From Antennarius striatus (Eukaryota > Chordata > Actinopteri > Lophiiformes > Antennariidae), in assembly GCF_040054535.1 (NCBI RefSeq), contig NC_090785.1, positions 11,427,001-11,491,000 of the forward strand: DNA of 64,000 nucleotides, read 5' to 3'. Positions 25,039 through 34,459 of the stretch are shown piece after piece. The notes under the pieces were generated by a model. The model saw only the letters and a program-made list of their open reading frames with translations. It was not told the origin of the DNA and did not search any database. The translations under genes and the position numbers were made by a program. Numbering within the stretch: the stretch's first letter is position 1; each line of letters opens with the position of its first letter.

Positions 25039-25058
25039 TATACTGTCACCCAGAGGAT
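25039..25058 (-). promoter_or_regulatory. Conserved promoter element of exon H
   Basis: Plus-strand TATACTGTCACCCAGAGGAT, about 180 bp upstream of the start. It is nearly the same as the exon E element (ACTGACACCCAGAGG). Confidence 0.65.
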
Positions 25059-25219
25059 TATACCAAGGTAAAAAAAAAAAAAAAAAAAAAAAGAGCTCTC
25101 AATTTATTAACCGCAGCCCTTAGCATCATTGCGAAAAAGATTGCTGAGCCATTATTGGCAGTTTATATAATTTTACTTTGATTATATGCTGCCATTTGTA
25201 GGAGTTCGTGGTCGAAATT

Positions 25220-25227
25220 ATTTGCAT
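25220..25227. promoter_or_regulatory. Octamer motif upstream of exon H
   Basis: ATTTGCAT followed by TTCAGCACCATGGA, about 160 bp beyond the conserved element. Its position and sequence correspond to the octamer upstream of exon E. Confidence 0.4.
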
Positions 25228-25438
25228 TTCAGCACCATGGATAGAGATCCTGACCACAGCTCAAACGAACAACACGAAAACAATTCATCCTCTGCCCTCC
25301 TCATTCAGTTAGAAAGGAGAGACCAATGACTGTTACAGAACATGCCGCCATAGTAAAACATTCCATTTTCTTGTTTAATGTGCTCTCATCTTCAAGATAA
25401 ATGAAGCCAACAGATTGCCGTACTGTGTCCACAATAAA

Positions 25439-25537
<99 letters not shown>

Positions 25538-25667
25538 AACAATAATAATAATAATAATAATAATACATACATACATACATACATACATACATACATACAT
25601 ACATACATACATACATACATACATACATACATACATACATACATACATACATACATACATACATACA
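25439..25667. repeat. Compound ATT / AAT / CATA microsatellite
   Basis: ATT units from 25439 to about 25535, then AATAAC and AAT units to 25564, then about 26 CATA units to 25667. It lies in the intron-side spacer downstream of exon I. Confidence 0.95.
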
Positions 25668-25984
25668 AACATAAAAAACGGGCGACTGCATTTTTCTCTG
25701 AAATGTAGTACTAAAAATGACATAGATATTCTGTGTGCCTTACATACAACTAAATAAACACTGATCCGACATAGCTGTTGGAGAAACTTTCAAATAAATC
25801 AGACTTAAGTATAAAAATCCAAGACAATTTTTCGAAAAAAGATCATTGAATTTATAATTTCAATAATGTTCTGTGTACTCGTAAATTGAAATGAATGATT
25901 CAAAGACAGCATATGTTACCAGCCACGATAAAATGAAAGTAAGCAGATGATTTTTTTTTTTTTCATATTGTTTTCATGTCTTAC

Positions 25985-28345
25985 CTCTCCAGATGCTCCC
26001 CTCCTGTCAGGTAGAACTAATGTGTTAGCGTTGCTTCCTGGTACAATAGTAGATCCAATACTCATTCTGGGTCCAACTAACATGTAGCGTTTGTCTCCAG
26101 ATCTGTACTGGATGCTGTGACACAGTGTCCCATCATAATTAGTCTCTTGGAGATATTTAGAAGTATAGTCTGTGCTGCTTTTTGAACACTGCATTGCAAT
26201 CAGCACGATGATACTGATGACAAAAAGAAGTGAAACTGAGCCCAGAGTTATCATCAGATAAAGAGTCACATTATTCTCCTCCTCATCCTTTGCAGAACTT
26301 TTCACATCAGAAGCAGCAAAAGCCTCTTTGGGCTCCACAACTCTGACAATCACAGTAGCTGTTGCTGACAGGGAAACGTTCCCATTGTCTTTCACCAGTA
26401 TGAGCAGTTTGTGCTCAGCCTCGTCTGTCTCTGTGAATGAGCGAAGGGTTCTGATCTGTCCTGTATAGCGGTCCAAACCAAACAGACTGTGGTCAGTCAC
26501 CTCCTGCAGTGAAAACAGCAACCAGCCGTTATATCCTATATCAGCGTCATAGGCTCTGACTTTAGTCACCAAGTGTCCTGCGTTCACATTGCGGGGAATC
26601 TCCTCCACACCTTCAGCAGAACCGTTGGAGCTGACTGGATACAGGATGACTGGAGCGTTGTCGTTCTGATCCAGAATGAACACGTTCACTGTCACGTTGC
26701 TGCTCAGGGACGGAGTTCCACCATCTGTGGCCACAACTTGGAACTGGAACGTCTTCAGGGTCTCAAAGTCAAAACTTTTTAACGCAGATACTTGTCCATT
26801 TTTTGAATTCATACTTAAAAACACTGTAGTTTTTCCGTTGCTGCTTTCATCTCTAACTAGAGCATATGTTATATCTGCATTTTCACTTGAGTCTTTATCC
26901 GAAGCAGTGACTGAAATGATATTTTTTCCGGGGACATTGTTTTCAGGTAGATAAAGTTCAGCTGGATTTTGTTGAAATTCTGGGGCATTGTCATTCACGT
27001 CTGATACATCGATGCTCAGAGATTTGAACGCATACAACGGAGGTTCTCCGCAGTCTTTAGCTGTTATTGTTATATGATAATGCGAAACTGATTCTCGGTC
27101 CAAATGCTTTGTCAAAATAAGCGAGTACATGTTGTCTTGAAATGATGGTTTTAACTCAAATGGCACATTATCGTTTAGACTACATGTGACTTTTCCGTTT
27201 AACCCAGCGTCCAGGTCTGTAATACTAATAAGAGAAACCACAGTTCCAGTTTTTGAGTCTTCAGCTATCGTGTTCGACAGGGAAGTTACATCTATTTGAG
27301 GTTCGTTGTCATTTTCGTCCAGAACTTTGATGATCACCCTGCAGTCGGTACTCATTGGAGGCTGCCCTTTGTCAGTGGCATGGACGTCTAATTTAAAAAT
27401 ACCATGTCTTTCGAAGTCAATTTTACCCTTTACTCTAATTTCCCCAGTGTTTTCATCCAAACTAAACATGTCATAAATATTCCGGTCAAGTTGACTTCCG
27501 AAAAAATATTCAATAACGCCATTTACACCTTCATCCGCATCAGTTGCGTTTACTTTAATTACAATCGTGTCCTCGTCTACATTTTCACGTATTGTTGCTG
27601 AATAAACTTCTTGGCTAAATGTTGGATGATTATCGTTGGAATCCAGAACAACAATGGTGACATTAAGAGACCCTGACCTCGGTGGGTTTCCACCGTCGAC
27701 TGCCGTCAGAATCAGGTTATGCTCCTTGTATTTTTCTCTATCCAGAGACTTCTGCAGAACTAAGAACGGTATTTTGTCATCTCCTCTGTCTCGAAGTTGT
27801 ATTCTAAAATAATCATTTTGGTTTAATTTGTAAACACGTACAGCATTGACAACAACATCCGGATCGTGTGCAGTTGGTAATTGGAAATGTTTCCCGGGAA
27901 CCACGGATTCAGAAATATCTATCGTTTTTTCTTGCTCTTTAAAGATCGGAGAATTATCGTTAACATCTGTAATTTCAACTGCCACATAATGTATTTCCAT
28001 GGGATTTTCAGCTACCATTTTAAGATTAATTAAACACGGAGACGCGTTTTCACAGAGCTCTTCTCGGTCAATGTTCCTGCGCACACACAGGACACCATTG
28101 TTCCGATTCACCTCAAATTGAGCGTCTTTCGTCCCAGAGACAATACGAAACCGTCGCTCCTCCAGTGAATTGATGTCTAATCCTAAATCCTTGGCGACGT
28201 TTCCAACAACGGTCCCCACTTTAACTTCTTCTGGAACTGAATATTTTACCTGAGATGAAACCCGATCCACAAAGCTGAGCATCACAGAAATACGGATGAA
28301 CATCCACCAGAACGGGTTGCTTCTCCTTTGTCGTCCTTTTCCCAT
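25985..28345 (-). CDS. Clustered protocadherin variable exon I (Block I, gamma-like)
   Basis: Complete variable exon of 787 codons with a single clear start ([15 protein letters not shown]). Signal core [12 protein letters not shown], probable cleavage after VSSQ. EC linkers [32 protein letters not shown] and [10 protein letters not shown]1 loop CENASPC. Membrane segment at about 695-720, RYMLVG tail, tag GASGE at donor GAG|GTAAGA (GT at 25984-25983). EC1-EC5 are well diverged; EC3-EC4 are closest to exon G. The end of the tail uses the F/G/I synonymous codon set. Confidence 0.94.
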
Positions 28346-28568
28346 CGTCTCAATTTTATGATCTCATCCACTCACAAGTCCGTCTATGAAATATGATATT
28401 GGCTAAACTACGAAATATGGAGTTGGCATATAATCCATGTTTTCAGTCTATTTCTATGACAATAAAATAGAAACACTCGTGTCCGCTGAAAACGCCGTCT
28501 TTCTTCTGTCGACCTGAACAAATAATGAGGTAAGGGCCGGGCCAACTCACACCATTCAAGCCGGTCTG

Positions 28569-28588
28569 ACACTGACACCTCGTGGACC
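28569..28588 (-). promoter_or_regulatory. Conserved promoter element of exon I
   Basis: Plus-strand ACACTGACACCTCGTGGACC, about 230 bp upstream of the start. It matches the Block I consensus, and CACCTCGTGG resembles a CTCF core. Confidence 0.65.
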
Positions 28589-29130
28589 GAAACCAGTTTG
28601 AAAGAATCTCCGTAATACATAAGTATGATTTTTATTGACTACATTTAATACAGATAATATGTACAATAACAGCTTTTCGATGCCGAGTTTGGATAAGTAC
28701 TACTTTCTCTTAATTTCTCGATTACACGACAATTATCACAACGTGTATTACTTGCTTGAAAAGTTGAAAGTAAGAAACGAATTAGGATGGAAGTTATTAG
28801 TCGGATTAATTTTTAGCGAATGGAATCATATATTGAAGAAAACAGAACCACTGAAAGAAGCACATAGCAGACAAGATAAATCGGAATTTTTAAAGAATGA
28901 GTATTGGGTCTACTATTGGTGTAAAACAGTGGTGTAACAACTGGGCACATTGTCAACTACAGATTTTATCTATGACATCCAAAAATTATGTCAATGTGAC
29001 ATACACAAAAATGTAGTCACATTTTTTGTAATATTAGATACTTTTCTTTTATTTTGAATAGCCTTCATGTGCATTGAGAATGAACAGGGATCTACAGTAT
29101 ATTCTAGGAATACACCTATTCCACATTCCG

Positions 29131-29144
29131 CCACCAGGTGGCCG
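29131..29144. promoter_or_regulatory. CTCF-like palindromic site, with nearby E-box
   Basis: CCACCAGGTGGCCG fits the CTCF consensus at 13 of 14 positions. About 30 bp further on, CCACGTGACG (about 29177) combines a CACGTG E-box with a CRE half-site. A plus-strand TTCAG|GTAAGT donor-like sequence follows near 29265, so this could be a promoter and first exon of an unannotated plus-strand transcript. Confidence 0.35.
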
Positions 29145-29195
29145 CTCCCTTTCCAGAGACAGGTTAGCTCGGTGCCCACGTGACGTTCTTCTTCA

Positions 29196-29275
29196 GATGA
29201 CCAAGGAAGAGAGAACAACGAACACCGAAACTGACTCTGTCCCGTGTTTTTATCTGTTAATTCAGGTAAGTATAA
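29196..29275. repeat. Direct repeat, copy 1 (partner at 30072-30139)
   Basis: This runs from ATGACCAAGGAAGAGAGAAC through ACTGACTCTGT and CGTGTTTTT to TTCAGGTAAG. The partner has the same order with a few changes and small gaps. The copies are about 0.87 kb apart in direct orientation. Origin is unknown. Confidence 0.7.
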
Positions 29276-30071
29276 CGTTGGCACATGAAAAACGTTTATT
29301 ATGAGCACTTTGTATTATAAAACAAAACTTGACTCGGTTTTATGCCAGAAATGACATTACTTTCTAGTAGTTTAATGTGTGTAGCGGAATCTAGGGTTTT
29401 ATGCTAACTTTCATGGCAGCAGCCATTCCGGCCGTCCACTACGTGACATGTGGGTGGTTTTCACTGATGTTATTTTTGTTGCTCCTTTAGTCTTGCAAGC
29501 CCCTGTTTTTGTGTTTTGGATATGTGATTTATTGTTTACATTGAAAGAGTACATTTCCGTATTTTGTATATTGTTAATTCTCTCCAGTTTTGCCTTGAAG
29601 TGCATCCAGTTGTCTTTATACACTATATTATACCGATACAGTGTTAGCCTGTTAGCAGAACAGAAGGGATATTGTGTTTTGTTCATGATTATTTCTTGAT
29701 TTATCTAGTTACATGATGATAGAAATGATTACATGATTCTATAAATACTTTAATATTGATGTGAAGTTAAAAACAATACAGTCATTAGGGATGTGACGGT
29801 ACGAAAACAGAATGGACTAATTCTATGCAGTAAGCAACATGATTGTTAAAAATCAAACATTATTACAGTATATGGATGCTGAGAAATGAAAACATATGGG
29901 AACATGGACATGTATGCAAAGAAGAATGTATTGAATTGATGAGGAAACTATGGAGAAAATATGTGTCATTGATATTTTGTGAACATGATTTATGATTGAA
30001 ATGATTGAACCTCTTTAAAACAAAGAAAGAACAGTAAAGTGATTTAAGATAGATGATTGTTAATAAATTGA

Positions 30072-30139
30072 AATGACCAAGAGAGAACAACGAACAACGA
30101 AACTGACTCTGTCTCGTGTTTTTCCCTGTTTACTCAGGT
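30072..30139. repeat. Direct repeat, copy 2 (partner at 29196-29275)
   Basis: This starts AATGACCAAGAGAGAACAAC, contains AACTGACTCTGT, and ends TACTCAGGTCTACC. In copy 1 the corresponding end is a good splice donor (CAGGTAAGT); here it is CAGGTCTACC, which is not. Confidence 0.7.
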
Positions 30140-30559
30140 CTACCTAGCAGAGCAGTTTAAAATATAATCTGTTTTACTAGCCACACCCCTGGGGCGTGTA
30201 ACATCAACAAGGTTTAAATGTCATGCTATATGTTCAGATATTAAATTTAACACAATATAGCTAAGCGTAAGTTAAGTGCAATGGACAGTGCAACTGAACA
30301 TAGTTATTTAGCTTGTATGTACATTTCTCCCTGACGAGACCTTTGCTATTTTTTTTATAAAAATAAATACTTGAAAAACTTAAATTCCAACAACAGTATG
30401 ATACCTGAACAGCACTCCAAATCTTAGGGTTTTTGGATCTAAATCACATTTGGTGTCATATAATATGTTGTCACATTAAGAGCTTGAATATTAACAGACA
30501 ATAAAAAACATTTTTGATCATTAAACAATAAACATAACGTCTAATTGTTGTCTTATCAA

Positions 30560-30690
30560 TGTGATCATTCATTCGTTCATCTTTTTGTCGCTCATCGAAA
30601 TAACAGGTCGTGGGTTCTACTGTAGCCCATCCACACCAAAGACAGACAGCCAATTAAGGTCGCGCTCACACTCACACCTATGGATAATTT
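30560..30690 (-). repeat. Possible degraded fragment of a common teleost interspersed repeat
   Basis: Plus-strand CATTCATTCGTTCATCTTTT, TGGGTTCTA and GCCAATTAA-type phrases recall the end of an abundant fish repeat with GATGAATGAATGA tails. Too degraded to name. Confidence 0.3.
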
Positions 30691-30857
30691 CAGTGAGAAC
30701 AATTCACCTAAATTGTATGTTTTAGAAGTCGGAGAACTGATACAGATACGGGGAGAAGGTACAATCACATCAGTAAAATAACTTGCAGTCAGCCTACAGC
30801 AAATTACGTGCCAGTGTATGTAATATACTATAAATTAAATATTAAATCTAGGCTTAC

Positions 30858-33209
30858 CTCCTCTCCAGTACCCCTCCTGTCAGGGAGCACCAGAGTGTTA
30901 GCGTTGCTTCCTGGTACAATAGTAGATCCAATACTCATTCTGGGTCCAACTAACATGTAGCGTTTGTCTCCAGATCTGTACTGGATGCTGTGACACAGTG
31001 TCCCATCATAATTAGTCTCTTGGAGATATTTAGAAGTATAGTCTGTGCTGCTTTTTGAACACTGCATTGCAATCAGCACGATGATACTGATGACAAAAAG
31101 AAGTGAAACTGAGCCCAGAGTTATCATCAGATAAAGAGTCACATTATTCTCCTCCTCGTCCTTTGCAGAACTTTTCACATCAGAAGCAGCAAAAGCCTCT
31201 TTGGGCTCCACAACTCTGACAATCACAGTAGCTGTTGCTGACAGGGAAACGTTCCCATTGTCTTTCACCAGTATGACCAGTTTGTGCTCAGCCTCGTCTG
31301 TCTCTGTGAATGAGCGAAGGGTTCTGATCTGTCCTGTATAGCGGTCCAAACCAAACAGACTGTGGTCAGTCACCTCCTGCAGTGAAAACAGCAACCAGCC
31401 GTTATATCCTATATCAGCGTCATAGGCTCTGACTTTAGTCACCAAGTGTCCTGCGTTCACATTGCGGGGAATCTCCTCCACACCTTCAGCAGAACCGTTG
31501 GAGCTGACTGGATACAGGATGACTGGAGCGTTGTCGTTCTGATCCAGAATGAACACGTTCACTGTCACGTTGCTGCTCAGGGACGGAGTTCCACCATCTG
31601 TGGCCACAACTTGGAACTGGAACGTCTTCAGGGTCTCAAAATCAAAACTTTTTAACGCAGAAATTATTCCGGTTTCTGAGTTGATATTAAGGAATGATGT
31701 CATATCGCCCGGTGTCCCTTCACCTCTAATAATGCGGTACGTTATTGCTGCGTTTTCATCAAGATCACTGTCAGCAGCACTTACAGAAATTATTGATTCA
31801 CCTTGGATATTGTTTTCTACCAAATAAACTTTTAATGGATATTGACTGAAAACTGGTCTGTTGTCATTCACATCCGAAACCTTAACACTCAAGCTTTTTA
31901 CAGTCGACAGTGGCGGCTCACCACAGTCAGTGGCTGTAATTGTGATATCATAATGAGACACACTTTCTCTGTCTAAGCGTCCCTTTGTGACAAGAGAGAA
32001 CATGCTTTCTTCTATTGATGGTATCAAACCAAACGGAACATCATTCATGATTTTGCATATAACTTTTCCATTGAGGCCTGAATCTCTGTCCGTTACACTG
32101 ATAAGGGAGATAACGGTACCAGGCTTTGAATCTTCTGGGACTAAGTTAGACAAGGAAGTTATCTCAATATCTGGTTTATTGTCATTCACATCTTTAATAT
32201 TTATCACAACTCTACTTTCAGACGTCCATGGTAACTGACCTTTATCTGAAGCCTGCACATTTAGTCTGAATACCTCTGTGTCCTCAAAGTCCACTTTTCC
32301 TTTTACTCGAATCTCCCCAGTGACGTTATTTAATTCAAATGTGTCGTACACATTTTTCTTTTGTGTTTTCCCGAAAGTATATTCTATTTCTCCGTTCAAA
32401 CCTTCATCTAAATCTGTGGCGTTTAATTGCATTACAAGAGTTCCTATCGGGGAATTTTCGTTCAAGGACACAGAATACATATCTTTGCCAAACATGGGGC
32501 GATTATCATTTGCATCCAGCACAGTAATAGTTAAATTGAGGCTTCCAGATTTGGCCGGGCTGCCCCCATCGAAAGCTGTAAACACTAAACGATGTTCTGC
32601 TTTTTGCTCCCTATCCAAAGGTTTTTTCAGCACTATAAATGGGATTTTACCCTCCTCGCTGTCTTTTATTTCACTGTCAAAATATTCGTTTGAGCTTAAT
32701 TTATACAATCGAACAGACTGTGTACCGATATCAGGGTCCCTCGCTGCATGGATTTGGAAACGAGTACCTGGAGGAGTATGCTCCGCTATCTCCAGCCGCT
32801 GCTCCATTTCAGGGAAAGTCGGTGAATGATCATTAACATCCGTTATTTCAACGCCGACATAATGTATTTCCAGTGGGTTTTCAACCACAATTTTCAGGCT
32901 TATTGAACAAACCTTGCTTCCATCACAGAGGTCTTCCCGGTCGATTTCTTTTGCAACAGACAGCACTCCATTGTGATTTAACTGAAATAGATCATTATTG
33001 GGCCCCGAAACAATCCGAAATCGTCTGGATGTCAAACTACCGATATCAAGGCCTAAATCCTTGGCCACGTTTCCAATAGGGGACCCCACCTGCACCTCTT
33101 CAGGGACAGAATATCTTAGTTGAGCCAAAATATTCCGGCCAAACAACAGCAAAAAAATCCCGGAAAGCCACCAGCCGTTCGCTCGGCGCCTTTGTCCTCG
33201 TTCTCCCAT
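30858..33209 (-). CDS. Clustered protocadherin variable exon J (Block I, gamma-like)
   Basis: Complete variable exon of 784 codons from [14 protein letters not shown]. The frame is open upstream to an ATG at 33272, but that would bury the signal peptide behind 21 extra residues, so 33209 is chosen. Probable cleavage is after ILAQ. EC linkers [32 protein letters not shown] and [10 protein letters not shown]1 loop CDGSKVC. Membrane segment, RYMLVG tail, tag GTGEE at donor GAG|GTAAGC (GT at 30857-30856). EC1-EC5 are distinct. The remains of another exon's tail lie just upstream of its promoter element. Confidence 0.94.
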
Positions 33210-33452
33210 TGTGAAGCCGAAAAAGAAATAAATATTTATTTCAGCAAATCCAGTGGCGCCACTATTCAGCAATGCAGTCTGTTTAGATCAATTTGATCAA
33301 CAGCAAATATGAACGTATAAAATCAAATATTAAGCGCTGCTCGTATTATTTAGTGCGTAAACTAAGACAAATCCGAACCCAGCATTGAGCGTCCATTAGA
33401 TATAAACCAGGGATGGGCAGGGTCTGTATAAATAGTAACACAGACATAAGTC

Positions 33453-33471
33453 CACACTGACACCATGTGGC
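33453..33471 (-). promoter_or_regulatory. Conserved promoter element of exon J
   Basis: Plus-strand CACACTGACACCATGTGGC, about 245 bp upstream of the start. It is a good match to the Block I consensus, with the CTCF-like core ACACCATGTGGC. Confidence 0.65.
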
Positions 33472-33504
33472 TAGTGGGCTACGTAAAGATAAAGAGAGCA
33501 GAAA

Positions 33505-33712
33505 CCTGTCTTCTGCAAGGTAGCACTATATTTGCGTGGCTGCCCGGTACAATAGTGGATCTAATACTCAATCTGGGTCCAACTAACATGTAGCGTTGGT
33601 CTCCAGATCTGCTGTGACAGAGTGTCCCATCATAATTAGCCTCTCTTAGACTTTTAGAAGTACAGTCTGTATTTTTAACACTGCGATGCAAGAAGAACGG
33701 TGTTGCCATTTA
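33505..33712 (-). pseudogene. Truncated relic of a Block I exon: membrane-proximal and tail part only
   Basis: The minus strand reads, in one frame, [40 protein letters not shown] and VPGSHANIVLPCRR. This is plainly the Block I cytoplasmic tail with several substitutions and a short deletion ([10 protein letters not shown] reduced to HSRSGDQ). It stops at the end of the membrane segment; EC1-EC6 and the hydrophobic core are missing. The donor is degraded (ACAGGTTTCTG). It is better preserved than the remnant near 1.2 kb, so it is probably a younger loss. It abuts the duplicated spacer that starts near 33.70 kb. Confidence 0.88.
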
Positions 33713-34459
33713 TAGGAGTTCAAGGACGAGTTTACAGTATTTGCGTTTCAGCACCATGGATAGGTATTCTGACCAGAGCTGTCTGTCCTGAACGACACGA
33801 AAACAATTCATTCCGTTTTACCTCTCCATTCAAGCAGAAGGAAGAGATCAGCATACCAACACTTTCCCAATAACCATATTACAGGATTTATATGCTTACT
33901 TTAAAATATCCATATCTTTACCCAAACTCCGATATCTGACAACCTTGGAATAACTGCGGTAGTAAAACATGTCGCACACTCGGGCAAAAAATATAGATTT
34001 GCTTGCTTTTTGTGTGCTGTTATCTTCAGGACGAGAAAAACCAACAGATTTCTGTACTGTGTGTAAAAAATATTAAATATTAAAAACGAACCATTGCACA
34101 TAATGCAATTATTTTGTGTTCATTAGCGCACAAGATTTTCCATTAAAATGTAGAGAAATGTGAGGTCTGTCGACACAACAAAGAAAAGGAACTAAACTTT
34201 AGATACAATTAAATACTTACTAATCCAATGGGGATATCAATTACTGTTAAAATGGTTTCAATCACGACAATAAATCAGACCGAAAGATAAAAATATATAA
34301 TAAAACTTCTAATGTGATCGACTTTAATTCAAAATTTTATTAGTGTTTTATGTAGTCAGAAACTGAAATGACTCATTAAAGAAAGTATATGTCATCAGTC
34401 ATAACACAGTGACAGTGGAAAGTAGAATTTTTTTTTCCCACATTGTTTTCATGTCTTAC

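Larger units (their letters stand above)
24863..25984. other. Intergenic interval between exons H and I, copied at 33.7-34.46 kb
   Basis: About 1.1 kb. It has the exon H promoter element, an octamer, a poly-A run (about 25069-25092) and a compound microsatellite. From about 25.18 kb to the exon I donor it is similar, with gaps, to the interval between exons J and K, indicating block duplication. Confidence 0.7.
28346..30857. other. Intergenic interval between exons I and J (2.5 kb)
   Basis: It holds the exon I promoter element at 28.58 kb, a CTCF-like palindrome and E-box near 29.13-29.18 kb, and a 70-bp direct repeat (about 29196-29275 and 30072-30139). A plus-strand frame of 100 codons at 28635-28937 matches nothing I know. 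No Pcdh exon is seen, although the spacing would allow a lost one. Confidence 0.6.
33210..34459. other. Intergenic interval between exons J and K
   Basis: About 1.25 kb. It contains the exon J promoter element, a tail-only pseudogene fragment, and then (from about 33.70 kb to the exon K donor) sequence similar to 25.18-25.98 kb. No intact gene. Confidence 0.75.

Noticed and set aside
25375-25757. Several overlapping frames of poly-Ile, poly-Leu, poly-Asn and Tyr-Val-Cys-Met repeats
   Set aside because: Translations of the ATT and CATA microsatellite.
28635-28937. 100-codon plus-strand frame (MTTFNTDNMYNNSFSM...) in the I-J spacer
   Set aside because: No family resemblance, promoter or conservation evidence. 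Length alone is not convincing in AT-rich DNA.
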